The translations under genes were made by a program, and so were the position numbers. From the NCBI RefSeq assembly GCF_902859695.1, contig NZ_CADIJL010000012.1, positions 1 to 64,000 on the forward strand: a DNA stretch of 64,000 nucleotides. Reading direction: 5' to 3'. Within the stretch, counting starts at the first letter, position 1; each line of letters starts with the position of its first letter. Positions 41,221 to 51,514 of the stretch are shown here, in pieces. The stretch is from Achromobacter ruhlandii (GTDB lineage Bacteria; Pseudomonadota; Gammaproteobacteria; Burkholderiales; Burkholderiaceae_B). The notes beneath the pieces are model-generated. The model worked only from the letters and a program-made list of their open reading frames with translations. It was not told where the DNA came from and did not search any database.

Positions 41221-43038
41221 ATGGCAACCCCTTCCCGCCTGTCGGCTCCCGAAAAAACCATCCTGGTCTATGGCGCGCTCGGCGCGCTGCTGGCCTTGGC
41301 GCTGCATGCCGCGCTGCTGAACCGTGTGTGGCCATGGCATAACCTGTTCGCCACCCTGTTCGCGATCCAGTGGATCTGGCTGGTGCCGCTGGCGGGCGCG
41401 ATGCTGGCCGGCATGCCCGCGGGCCGGCGCTGGCTGCTGGCGCTGGTGGCCTACGGCCTGGTGCTGCCCGCGCTGCACGCGTATGGGCTGGTCGCGCTGC
41501 TGGGCTCGCAGCCCCTGCCCTATACCGACAGCGGCCCCCGGTCCCTGGCGACGCTGATCACCGCCGCCAGCGGCTTCATGCTGCTGCCGCTGATCCAGGC
41601 GCTCGACCCGTCCCGGCCTGGCTGGGACTATCCCGCCGTGTTCCGCGCCGCCTGGCGCAACACCGTCAAGCTGGCGCTGGCCGGCGGCCTCGCGCTGGCG
41701 GTCTGGCTGCTGTTCTGGGCCGCCAGCGCCATGTTCGGCATGATCGGCATCGCCGCGGTCGGCCAGGTCGTCAAATCCACCCGCTTCGTGCTGGGTGTCA
41801 TGCCGCTGGTGCTGGCGGTGTGCCTGGTGGGCGTGCATCGCCGCCCGCAGCTGGCGGACACGCTGCAACGCTCGTGGCTGACGCTCACCGCCTGGCTACT
41901 GCCGCTGGTCGCGCTGGTCGGCATCGCTTTCGTACTGGCGCTGGCGGCCCGGCTGACGCTGGACCTGCAGGCCGGCGCGCTGTCCGCCGGGGCGCTGATC
42001 GCCTTCAGCGCGCTATGGATCAAGCTCATCAACTCCGCCTGGCAGGACAGCCCGCAGGCCCCGCCCTTCGGCCCGCGCCTGCGCGCGGTGCTGCGCGTGG
42101 CGGCGGTCGGCCTGCTGCCGCTGGCGCTGGTGGCGTTGTACGGACTGGTGGTGCGCATCGAGCAGTACGGCTGGACCGTTCCGCGCGTCTGGGGCCTGTA
42201 CGCCGCCATCCTGCTGACGCTCTACGCGCTGGGCTATGCCTGGGCGGCGTTGGCGGCGCGGCGCTTTCACACGATCCTGGGCGGCACCAACATCGTCGCG
42301 GCGTTCTGCGCGCTGGTCGTGCTGGCCCTGGTGAGCACGCCGCTCCTGAGCCCCGAGCGCATCGAGATCGACAGCCAGGTGCAACGCCTGATTGACGGTC
42401 ACGTTCCTCCCGAGGACTTCAGCTATCTCTCGGCCGCGAACGACCGCGGTGAATACGGCCGGCAAGCGATGCACAAGCTGGCCGCCGGCGCCGCCCAGGC
42501 GCAATCGCCCCGGATCGCGGTCGCCGCCGCGGATGCGTTGAAGGGCAAGTATTACGACTGGGGGCCGCGCAAGTCCAGCCTGGCCGCCTCGCTGATCAAG
42601 CCGGACAGCCTGCAGGTCTACCCGGCCGGCAGCCCGGTGCCGGACGCATGGTGGCGCTATGCCGCGGAGCAAAGCCCGTTCGACCTGGACCGATGCGTGA
42701 ACGCCGAACAGGCCGCGGCCGCCTCCCCCACCGACCCCGCCTTGCAAGGCGCGCGTTGCTGGCTGATCCATGCGGATATCACCGGACCCGGCGTGGATGA
42801 CCTGGTCCTGTACGTACCGCCACGCGCGGACGCCGGCGCGGGAGGCTACCAGACATTCCTGAGCTACCAACGGCTGGACGAAAACACCTGGCGCGTGCTG
42901 TCCTCCAAGACCCATCGCAGCAAGGAAGGCGAACCGGACGTCGATATCGCCGGCGCGCTGGCGCAGGGCCAGGTGCATACCGAACCGCGCCAGGACCGGG
43001 ACCTGATCGTGGGTGGGCAGCGCCTGCCACTGCGCTGA
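41221..43038 (+). CDS. DUF4153-domain membrane protein
   Basis: A 605-residue protein with about ten to twelve hydrophobic segments in the first 380 residues and a soluble C-terminal part (about 390-605). WLLPLVALVGIAFVLALAARL and the IEQYGWTVPRVWGLYAAILLTLYALGYA block (about 300-330) fit DUF4153. The function is unknown. It begins six bases after the repressor stop codon, so it may be co-transcribed with it; host gene or tailocin accessory cannot be told. Confidence 0.82.
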   Translation: MATPSRLSAPEKTILVYGALGALLALALHAALLNRVWPWHNLFATLFAIQWIWLVPLAGAMLAGMPAGRRWLLALVAYGLVLPALHAYGLVALLGSQPLPYTDSGPRSLATLITAASGFMLLPLIQALDPSRPGWDYPAVFRAAWRNTVKLALAGGLALAVWLLFWAASAMFGMIGIAAVGQVVKSTRFVLGVMPLVLAVCLVGVHRRPQLADTLQRSWLTLTAWLLPLVALVGIAFVLALAARLTLDLQAGALSAGALIAFSALWIKLINSAWQDSPQAPPFGPRLRAVLRVAAVGLLPLALVALYGLVVRIEQYGWTVPRVWGLYAAILLTLYALGYAWAALAARRFHTILGGTNIVAAFCALVVLALVSTPLLSPERIEIDSQVQRLIDGHVPPEDFSYLSAANDRGEYGRQAMHKLAAGAAQAQSPRIAVAAADALKGKYYDWGPRKSSLAASLIKPDSLQVYPAGSPVPDAWWRYAAEQSPFDLDRCVNAEQAAAASPTDPALQGARCWLIHADITGPGVDDLVLYVPPRADAGAGGYQTFLSYQRLDENTWRVLSSKTHRSKEGEPDVDIAGALAQGQVHTEPRQDRDLIVGGQRLPLR

Positions 43039-43109
43039 GCGGCGTCGCATGGGCGCTGCGGGCGTGGCGCGGGCGTGACACGCGGGCCACGCCGCCCCCA
43101 CCATGACGG

Positions 43110-43331
43110 TTACTTTTCTTCCAGGTCCGGGGTGCCGGCGAACTGGCTCTTGAGCAGCGTCAACGCGCCCTTTTCCGCCAGCGCCTCGTTCGGAAACACA
43201 TTGCGGGTGTCTTCCAGCACGGGAAAGCCGAAGACGCGCACACGGGCGTGATAGCCCTCCGGGGTTTCGGCGAATTCGATGTCGAAGTTGCGCTCTTCGA
43301 TCCAACCCGACTTGTGCAGTTTCCAGTCCAT
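43110..43331 (-). CDS. Small hypothetical protein
   Basis: A 73-residue soluble protein (MDWKLHKSGWIEERNFDIEF, then YHARVRVFGFPVLEDTRNVFPNEALAEKGALTLLKSQF). The compact beta-alpha look and an AGAGGAG site twelve bases upstream support it. No family is recognised. Longer in-frame starts lack a ribosome-binding site. Confidence 0.6.
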   Translation of the reverse strand: MDWKLHKSGWIEERNFDIEFAETPEGYHARVRVFGFPVLEDTRNVFPNEALAEKGALTLLKSQFAGTPDLEEK

Positions 43332-43509
43332 AGCCGACGCGCTCCTCTTGAGGAAAGTTGGCGGCGCCACCGGCCAGGCAGGCGGCGCCGCGGACACCGG
43401 GCGCCGGCTTCAGCGAGCCGGCACACCCACACCACACCTTACACGCTCCGCCCTGACGCCGTCTTGACCGCGGACAGGCGCCGCCCGCCGGCCCGCCCCG
43501 TCGCGCCCG

Positions 43510-44625
43510 TCAGTCGGCCTGGGAGGACGAGGTCTCGGCTGGCGGCGGCGCCGGCGTGGCGGCCGGCGCGGCGGCGGCTTCCTCGGGGGGCGAGAACAGA
43601 TCCCAGCTGGCCATGAACAGCGCCGCGATCAACGGGCCGATCACAAAGCCGTTCAGGCCGAACAAGGCCATGCCGCCCAGGGTCGAGATCAGCACCACGT
43701 AGTCGGGCATCTTGGTGTCTTTCCCCACCAGGATCGGACGCAGGACGTTGTCGACCATGCCGATCACCAGCACGCCGAAGGCGATCAGCACCACCCCCTT
43801 GATCGTGGCGCCGGTCAGCAGGAAATAGATCGCCACGGGCGCCCAGATCAGCCCCGCGCCCACCGCCGGCAACAACGACAGGAAGCCCATGATGACGCCC
43901 CACAGCAGCGCCCCCTGGATACCCAGGATGGAAAAGATGATGCCCCCCAGGGCGCCCTGCGATGCCGCCACGGCGATGTTGCCCTTGACCGTGGCGCGCA
44001 CCACCGTCGTGAACTTGCGGAACAGATGGTGCTTGTGCGCGTCGCTCAGCGGCATGGCGCGCTTGATGCGCTGGCCCAGCTGGGGGCCATCGCGCAGCAG
44101 GAAGAACAGCAGGTACAACATGATGCCGAAGCTGATCACGAACTGGAACGTGTCCTGCCCGATGCTCAGCGCCTGCGTGGCCAGGAACTGGCTGGCCTGC
44201 ATGGCCCCGGCGCTGAGTTTTTCCTGCAGACTGGGAATGTCGGCCAGGTCGAAACGCGCCAGCAGGTCATGCACCGATGGCGGCAGCGCCTCCATCGCCT
44301 GCTGGAAATACGCGCCGAAGTTGATCTGCCCGGACTTGATGCTCTGATAGAGGTTCGCGCCCTCGCTCACCAGCGAACCGCTGATCACCACCAGCGGCAG
44401 GATCACCAGCAGCAGCACCAGCGCCAACGTGATCAGCGCCGCCAGGTTGCGTCGCCCGCCGATGCGCGGCACCAGGCGCCGCTGCAACGGCGCGAACAGG
44501 ATGGCCAGGATGGCGCCCCAGAACACGGCGCCATAGAACGGCCACAGCAGCCAGCCGAATGCGATGGAAACAACCACCAGGAGGAGCAGGAAGGTCCGAT
44601 AGTGCAAGCTGGAAGATTGGCTCAT
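43510..44625 (-). CDS. AI-2E family transporter
   Basis: A 371-residue inner-membrane protein with about seven to eight helices (MSQSSSLHYRTFLLLLVVVS; GAVFWGAILAILFAPLQRRL). The conserved late segment is VLVIGMVDNVLRPILVGKDTKMPDYVVLISTLGGMALFGLNGFVIGPL (about 285-330), the family signature. Members export AI-2, sodium or lipids, depending on subfamily; the substrate is unknown. The C-terminus is Ala/Pro-rich. Confidence 0.9.
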   Translation of the reverse strand: MSQSSSLHYRTFLLLLVVVSIAFGWLLWPFYGAVFWGAILAILFAPLQRRLVPRIGGRRNLAALITLALVLLLVILPLVVISGSLVSEGANLYQSIKSGQINFGAYFQQAMEALPPSVHDLLARFDLADIPSLQEKLSAGAMQASQFLATQALSIGQDTFQFVISFGIMLYLLFFLLRDGPQLGQRIKRAMPLSDAHKHHLFRKFTTVVRATVKGNIAVAASQGALGGIIFSILGIQGALLWGVIMGFLSLLPAVGAGLIWAPVAIYFLLTGATIKGVVLIAFGVLVIGMVDNVLRPILVGKDTKMPDYVVLISTLGGMALFGLNGFVIGPLIAALFMASWDLFSPPEEAAAAPAATPAPPPAETSSSQAD

Positions 44626-44750
44626 GTTCCGTCCAAGGCGCGGCATGCGCCGCGAGACCCGCATTGTACAAAGCGGCGCTCCGCCCCGCTTCCCTCGATT
44701 GCCTACGCCCCGCCGCCCGCCCCTGCGGCAGGCCGCCGCCAGCGTGTCGA

Positions 44751-45455
44751 TCAATGCTCGCCGGCCGCCGCGCGCGACACCACGGCGCGCGCCTGTTCCA
44801 GCGCCTGCGATTGCGCATTCAGCCCCTGCAACCGCAGATTGAGCGCCTCCTGCAACGAGGGCGTGGCGACTTTGGCCTGCCCGTCCTCGAGCGTGATCCC
44901 GGCCGCATTGGCGGCGACGAAGTCCGCAACGCCCAACGCATCGCGGGCTACCGTGTCCATACCGGCCGCCGCGCCCAGGAATTCGGCCGCGGGCGCCGTA
45001 ACCGCCTCGTCATACACGCCGTCATAGACGGGCGCCAGGTCCGGCGCCAGATCCAGTCCGCCCCGCGCCTTGTCCGCGCGGGCCTTGGCATCCTGCACCG
45101 CGCCAGCACTTTCGGCCAGGGTCTTGCGCGCGGCCTGCAGCGCCTCGCGCCGCCGCACGATGTCATCGACGGACTGGATGCGTTCCGCCGCCAAGATCGG
45201 CCGCAGCGGCTGCGCCGCCTTGGCCAAGGCGGCCTGGAAATCGACGATCACGTCGTAGGCATCGTCATAGCGGCCCACCGCCTTCTTCTCGGCCGCATCG
45301 AGAGCGCCGATCGGCACCAGCGTTCCGGCCGCAAGCCGGCTTTGCAACAGGCTGATGAACGCCGCCCGCTCCTGCGGTTCGCGGTTGCCGCACGCCGCCA
45401 GCGCGAGCACTAAAGCCGCCGCCAGCCCGGCCAGGCAGATGCGCAGCAATGCCAT
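44751..45455 (-). CDS. DUF3053-family lipoprotein
   Basis: A 234-residue secreted protein with a signal peptide and lipobox LAAC (C22 in LALAACGNREPQ). The rest is helical (FISLLQSRLAAGTLVPIGALDAAEKKAVGRYDDAYDVIVDFQ), matching the YiaF-like DUF3053 family. A GGGGGAAGG ribosome-binding site precedes the ATG. The function is unknown. Confidence 0.82.
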   Translation of the reverse strand: MALLRICLAGLAAALVLALAACGNREPQERAAFISLLQSRLAAGTLVPIGALDAAEKKAVGRYDDAYDVIVDFQAALAKAAQPLRPILAAERIQSVDDIVRRREALQAARKTLAESAGAVQDAKARADKARGGLDLAPDLAPVYDGVYDEAVTAPAAEFLGAAAGMDTVARDALGVADFVAANAAGITLEDGQAKVATPSLQEALNLRLQGLNAQSQALEQARAVVSRAAAGEH

Positions 45456-45613
45456 GCCCTTCCCCCCTTGCGTAAAGCGTTGTATTCCGGGGACCCGGCC
45501 GACGGCCGGCGTCCTTCCGGCAGATTATCCCGAAGCGCCCGACAGGCGCCGCCAGCGGGCGGATTTTGTTGCCATCGAATCGATATGACACAGGGAGCCG
45601 CGGGGGCGGCCGC

Positions 45614-46126
45614 TCACTCCCGCAGCGCCAGGCGCATTGCGCAGCGGCGCGCCGGATCGAAGCCGGCGTCGGCTTCGGCCCGCAGGCGGGCGCGCAAGGC
45701 GGGCGACAGTAGCGCCACGGGCACTTCGGCAAAGCCGTGGCGCTGGTAGAACGGCCCATTCCAGGACAGCTCGCGATCCGTGGTCAGCGTCACGCCGCGA
45801 TAGACCCGCGCGGCGCGCGCATGCTCGATCACCGCGCGCAGCAGGTCGCGCCCCAGGCCCCGCCCCTGCATCGGCAGGGCCACCGACATTTCCACCAGAT
45901 AGAGGTCGTCATCCATCGGCCGCGCCAGCGCGAATCCCGCCGGCTGCTCGTCATCGCCCGGCGCCACCCACAGCAGGCCCACGGCGGCGGCCCGCGCCAG
46001 TTCGACCGGCGGCAAGGGATCGCCGGCCGCGGCCCAGGCCATCGCGGTTCCCAGGAAGCGTCCAGCGGCGGAGCGTTCGATGTCGGGCAGGAGCGCCAGG
46101 TCGGCGGAGCGTGCGTGTCTGATCAT
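45614..46126 (-). CDS. GNAT-family N-acetyltransferase
   Basis: A 170-residue GNAT protein. Acetyl-CoA binding is by VEMSVALPMQGRGLGRDLLRAVIEHA (about 77-102, Q/R-x-x-G-x-G/A). The end-domain NGPFYQRHGFAEV is at about 122-134. MIRHARSADLALLPDIERSAAGRFLG is a common opening. The substrate is unknown. Confidence 0.86.
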   Translation of the reverse strand: MIRHARSADLALLPDIERSAAGRFLGTAMAWAAAGDPLPPVELARAAAVGLLWVAPGDDEQPAGFALARPMDDDLYLVEMSVALPMQGRGLGRDLLRAVIEHARAARVYRGVTLTTDRELSWNGPFYQRHGFAEVPVALLSPALRARLRAEADAGFDPARRCAMRLALRE

Positions 46127-46288
46127 GGGGCGCCAAGTATGCCCCAAGTGGGCGGCTCCCGGGGGGCGGCTCCGGCCCGCCCACGGGCCAGATTCCCAGG
46201 GAGGCCGCCCCATGCCGGGCCGGCACCCCCTAGAATGTAGGCTTGGCGGCCCTCACCGGCTTTACCCACCCTTTACCCTCCCGCCTGA

Positions 46289-46648
46289 ATGACCCAAGAC
46301 GCTTCCCCCGACACCTGGGGCTTTGCCCATCCCGATTGCCGCGGCGCCGCCGCCCTGCTGTTTTTCATGAACGACCTGGCGCGCGTGGCCAACCAGTACC
46401 TGCGCCCGGGCCATCTGGGCGAGGAAGCCCTGGCCGACGCGCAGAAGGCGGTGGACGCGCTACTGCAACGCTATGTCGAGATCCAGGCCGCCCCGCAAGC
46501 CTTCGACGGCGAACGCATCGAACTGGCACTGGAGACCGACACCCGCCCCGATGGCTCCACCGCCGCCCAGGTCGCCCTGCGCATGTCGCCACGCCTGGAA
46601 GCGCTGATCATCGAGGCGCAGCGCCAGGCCCGCCCAGCCACGCATTGA
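46289..46648 (+). CDS. Hypothetical 119-residue protein
   Basis: A soluble, helical protein (MTQDASPDTWGFAHPDCRGA; VANQYLRPGHLGEEALADAQKAVDALLQRYVEIQ). No signal peptide or known motif is seen. Codon use looks native. The ribosome-binding site is weak. The function is unknown. Confidence 0.55.
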   Translation: MTQDASPDTWGFAHPDCRGAAALLFFMNDLARVANQYLRPGHLGEEALADAQKAVDALLQRYVEIQAAPQAFDGERIELALETDTRPDGSTAAQVALRMSPRLEALIIEAQRQARPATH

Positions 46649-47597
46649 GCCGATCATCCGACGCCGCCGGAAGGGGCCGCCGGCGGGCTTTCGCGCGGCA
46701 GGTTCGCGTCCGGCAGCCGCGGGGCCGGCACTGACCCCTGGCCTGGCGATGCGTCGGCCAAGCAGAACCTTGCAAAATCATGGCGTTAGTTATATAATCG
46801 TTTGTTGAGCCAATAAAAGCTCAGCGAATTTTCCAGTCATAGCCCTTCGGCCCGTAGTCTTTTCCCCCTTTTTATCGGCCAGGCTTTTTGCCTCTTCTGC
46901 GACACACAACCCTAAGAACGCAGAGCGGGCGCCGGCCGATGAAGCGGCATGTCTGAAGCAGCATGTCTGAAGCAGCCTGTCGAATGAGACTGCTGAAGAA
47001 GCCGCCAGAAAGAAGTTGCCGAAGAAAGCCTGTGAAGATGGTCTGCCAACAACAGTCCATCAAAACCGGCCCGCTATATGAAAGACAGCCTGCTGAATGC
47101 AAGGCCTGTCGCACGACCCGCCGAAAGCGACCGATCGGACTAGACCTGTAGACAGGCCCCGCACCTTCGCTGACACATACCCGTTGCCGGCTCGCCAGGC
47201 CCGTTGATCCCACGACGTCCCTGATCGAACCCGACACATTCGCCCCGACCACGCCGCCGAGTCCGGCCTGTTCGGAACGTATCCAGCGCAGCGTTGATCC
47301 GCTGCAATCGACCCGCGGTGGCGTTGCCACGCCGCCGCCCGCCAGGTTCGCCGCCCATCGCTGATGGCCGACCACCCTGGCAGCGATTCCGGGCCCGGCC
47401 CGCCATCGCACCCCGCAGCCAGTCCGGCGCGCCCGCAAACCATGAGAATGCGCAAAGGACCGGCGGCGAAAACGCGTTAGTGTCATGCATGACCCGGCGC
47501 GCGGACGGGACGCGGCGCGCGACAGCGCCCTCGCCCCTTTCTCGCGGCATGCACGACGCGGCCATTCCTATAACAAGAACTTGAAAGAGAACACAAC
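46649..47597. other. Unusual 950-base gap with a strong promoter and no clear gene
   Basis: Starting about 120 bases in, the strand shows a near-consensus promoter (next entry), an AT-rich stretch, a TGAGC/GCTCA hairpin at about 46806-46822, two tandem GAAGC(G/A)GCATGTCT units at about 46940-46970 and purine-rich sequence beyond. The only plus-strand open frame (46963-47151) has no convincing ribosome-binding site or family. A long 5' leader of the 47598 gene or a small RNA would both fit. Confidence 0.5.
46770..46798 (+). promoter_or_regulatory. Near-consensus sigma-70 promoter
   Basis: TTGCAA (46770-46775), a 17-base spacer and perfect TATAAT (46793-46798). A transcript would start near 46805. 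The next supported gene starts 790 bases downstream. Confidence 0.7.
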
Positions 47598-47879
47598 ATG
47601 AATACTCGTTTCACCACCTCGGACCTGATCCGACGCCCGGCCCATACCAAGCTGGACAACATGCCGATCCACATCGGCGACATCGTTTACCTGCAACCGG
47701 CCCACGGCCCGGCCATCCGTGCCGCCGTGATCTTCAACGCGCCGATCGACGGCACGACCACGTACACCACCGAAGTCGTGCCGTGCGGAGCGGCCGCGCA
47801 AAAGGCGCCCGGTCAGCGCATCCGCTTCCGTCACGAGCACGTGCACCGCATCGAACCGGTGCGTCGCGCCGCTCGCTGA
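47598..47879 (+). CDS. Small hypothetical protein with beta-rich core
   Basis: A 93-residue basic protein (MNTRFTTSDLIRRPAHTKLD, IHIGDIVYLQPAHGPAIRAAVIFNAPIDGTTTYTTEVV). A GAAAGAGA site precedes the ATG. The compact beta pattern suggests a small SH3/OB-like fold, but I do not recognise a family. It may be driven by the distant 46770 promoter. Confidence 0.62.
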   Translation: MNTRFTTSDLIRRPAHTKLDNMPIHIGDIVYLQPAHGPAIRAAVIFNAPIDGTTTYTTEVVPCGAAAQKAPGQRIRFRHEHVHRIEPVRRAAR

Positions 47880-47966
47880 GCCAGCGCAAACCCGCCGCGG
47901 CCGTGCCGCGGCGGCTTCATTCGTGCGTGATAAAGTTCCAGGCACCGCAGTCATCGCCCGACCATC

Positions 47967-48659
47967 ATGCAAAACAACCGGCTCGCCATCCGCATCTGGG
48001 ACCTTCCCACCCGCCTCTTCCACTGGGCCCTCGTCGTCTGTATCGTCGGCGCCTTCGTCAGCGTCAAACTGGGCGGTCTGTACATGGACTGGCACGTGCG
48101 CTTCGGCTGCGTTGCGCTGGGCCTGATCATCTTTCGCCTGCTGTGGGGCTTTGTCGGCCCGCGCTATGCGCGCTTCGCGCAGTTCGTGCGCGGCCCGCGC
48201 GCGGTGGCCAGGTACCTCAAGGGCGCGGCCGCGCCCGCCGGCCACAATCCGCTGGGCGCGCTATCGGTGCTGGCACTGCTGCTGGTGGTCGGATTCCAGG
48301 CCGTGAGCGGCCTGTTCACCACCGACGACATCATGACCCAGGGTCCGCTGTTCGGCCACGTCAGCGAATCCACCGCCAGCCTGTTGACCTCGTGGCACAA
48401 GCTCAATGAATGGGTCATCATCGGCCTGGTCGCCCTGCACTTGCTGGCCGTGGCCTGGTACGCGCTGGTGCGCCGCAAGCGACTGGTGCGCGCCATCATC
48501 ACCGGCAATGTCGACCCGAAAGACGTCCCGGCCGGCACACCCCCGACCCAGGACGGGTTCACAATCTGGCTGCGCGCCCTGATCCTGGGCGCCTGTGTCA
48601 CCGGCCTGGTGCTGTGGATCCGCTCGCTGGAGATCGCCGCGGACATGTCGTTCTCATAG
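47967..48659 (+). CDS. Cytochrome b561-type membrane protein
   Basis: A 230-residue di-haem cytochrome b with four main membrane segments. Candidate haem ligands are H19 (RLFHWALV), H43 (DWHVRFG), and histidines in TSWHKLNEW and VALHLLAV. It resembles the Ni/Fe-hydrogenase-type b subunit/cytochrome b561 family. It faces a cytochrome c' gene across a shared terminator, so the pair may exchange electrons. Confidence 0.9.
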   Translation: MQNNRLAIRIWDLPTRLFHWALVVCIVGAFVSVKLGGLYMDWHVRFGCVALGLIIFRLLWGFVGPRYARFAQFVRGPRAVARYLKGAAAPAGHNPLGALSVLALLLVVGFQAVSGLFTTDDIMTQGPLFGHVSESTASLLTSWHKLNEWVIIGLVALHLLAVAWYALVRRKRLVRAIITGNVDPKDVPAGTPPTQDGFTIWLRALILGACVTGLVLWIRSLEIAADMSFS

Positions 48660-48724
48660 CTGTCCGGCTCGCGCATCGCGCGAGCCAACCCGCAGGGCGC
48701 GACAACCAAACCGCGCGCCAAAAG

Positions 48725-48750
48725 AAAAGCCCCTCGTTCGAGGGGCTTTT
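48725..48750. terminator. Bidirectional terminator between the cytochrome genes
   Basis: AAAAGCCCCTCG/CGAGGGGCTTTT forms a tight hairpin. T-runs stand on both sides (TTTT rightward, TTTTCTTTT leftward), serving the convergent genes. Confidence 0.85.
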
Positions 48751-48787
48751 CGCATGCGGCGGATGCGCCACGGCGGGCGCGGCCGGC

Positions 48788-49246
48788 TTACTTCTTCTTG
48801 CGGTAGGCGTCGTGACAGGCCTTGCAGCTGGCGCCCACGTCGCCGAAGGCGGCGCGCAGCTTGTCGAGGTCGCCGGCGTCGGCGGCGGCCGACAGCTTGA
48901 CGATGTTGTCCTGGAACGCCTGCTGCTTCTGCTTGAAGCCGGCCGCGTCGCTCCAGATTTCCGGACGGGCATCGCCGCCTTCCGTGCCCGCGCCGAAAGC
49001 CGTCCACGGCAGCGCCGACAGGGTCTTGAGCACTTCGACGTTGGCCTTGATCTGGGCCGCGTCGTAGGGCGCCTGGCCCTTGATCACCGGCGTCATGCGG
49101 CCGAAGTGCGAGGCCATCAGCGTCAGCGCCGACTGGCGGTACTTGACGGCGTCTTCGGGCTTGGCGAACTGCGCCTGGGCCGAGGTCGCCAGCAGCGACC
49201 CGACGGTCATACAGGCCAGCGCGGCGAGCGTGGACAACTTCTTCAT
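48788..49246 (-). CDS. Cytochrome c'
   Basis: A 152-residue periplasmic four-helix cytochrome. Signal peptide residues 1-25 (MKKLSTLAALACMTVGSLLA...AQA). The haem motif CKACH (C141, C144, H145) lies near the C-terminus, the defining feature of class II cytochromes c'. Such proteins bind NO and protect against nitrosative stress. I start at MKKLSTLA, dropping an unrelated upstream in-frame extension. Confidence 0.94.
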   Translation of the reverse strand: MKKLSTLAALACMTVGSLLATSAQAQFAKPEDAVKYRQSALTLMASHFGRMTPVIKGQAPYDAAQIKANVEVLKTLSALPWTAFGAGTEGGDARPEIWSDAAGFKQKQQAFQDNIVKLSAAADAGDLDKLRAAFGDVGASCKACHDAYRKKK

Positions 49247-49302
49247 TGCAATCTCCCGTAAGTACAACAAGAATGCCGCGCGCCCTGCGCGCGGCAAGGC
49301 GA

Positions 49303-50790
<1,488 letters not shown>

Positions 50791-50840
50791 TTATACGGCC
50801 TGCTATACTTCGGCCGCTTTCCGACTCCGCTTGTGAATCC

Positions 50841-51452
50841 ATGAAACTGATCGGCTCGCTTACCAGTCCATACGTGCGCAAGGTGCGTATCGTCATGGCC
50901 GAGAAAAAGCTGGATTATCGGCTTGAACTCGAAAACGTCTGGTCCGCCGACACGCAGATCCAAACGTACAACCCCCTGGGCAAGGTGCCCTGCCTGGTCA
51001 TGGAAGATGGCGGCGCCCTGTTCGATTCGCGCGTCATCGTCGAATACCTGGATACCTTGTCTCCCGTCGCCCGCCTGATTCCGCAGCCGGGCCGCGACCG
51101 CGCGGCCGTCAAGTGCTGGGAAGCCATCGCCGATGGCCTGCTGGATGCGTGCGTCACCATCGTCAAGGAAAAGCAGCGCCCCGAGGCGCAGCGCAGCCCC
51201 GAATGGATCGAACGCCAATACGGCAAGATCCACGCCAGCCTGGACGCCATGGACAAGAGCCTGGGCGACAACGCCCACTGCATGGGCATCAACTACAGCC
51301 TGGCCGACATCGCCGTGGGCTGTGGCCTGGGCTACCTGGACCTGCGCTTTGCCGAACTGGACTGGCGCGCCAACCACCCCAACCTGGCGCGCCTGTACGA
51401 CAAGCTGTCGCAGCGCCAGTCGTTCGTCGACACCATCCCCAAGACGGCCTGA
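50841..51452 (+). CDS. Glutathione S-transferase
   Basis: A 203-residue GST with a thioredoxin-like N-terminal domain (MKLIGSLTSPYVRKVRIVMAE, where S8 and Y11 are the likely active-site polar residues) and an all-helical C-terminal domain. GKVPCLVMEDG (about 53-63) has the cis-Pro, and DSRVIVEYLD the Ser that contacts glutathione. It resembles the GST N/YfcG-like group; the substrate is unknown. It is divergent from purB. Confidence 0.9.
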   Translation: MKLIGSLTSPYVRKVRIVMAEKKLDYRLELENVWSADTQIQTYNPLGKVPCLVMEDGGALFDSRVIVEYLDTLSPVARLIPQPGRDRAAVKCWEAIADGLLDACVTIVKEKQRPEAQRSPEWIERQYGKIHASLDAMDKSLGDNAHCMGINYSLADIAVGCGLGYLDLRFAELDWRANHPNLARLYDKLSQRQSFVDTIPKTA

Positions 51453-51514
51453 CGCGCCCCCGGCGCCCCTCCGCACCGCTCCGGCCGCCTCGCGCGGCCG
51501 GTTTCACGTCCGGC

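Noticed and set aside
46963-47151. 62-codon frame in the 46.6-47.6 kb gap
   Set aside because: Weak start context, unusual composition and no recognisable feature; kept only as part of the unexplained region.
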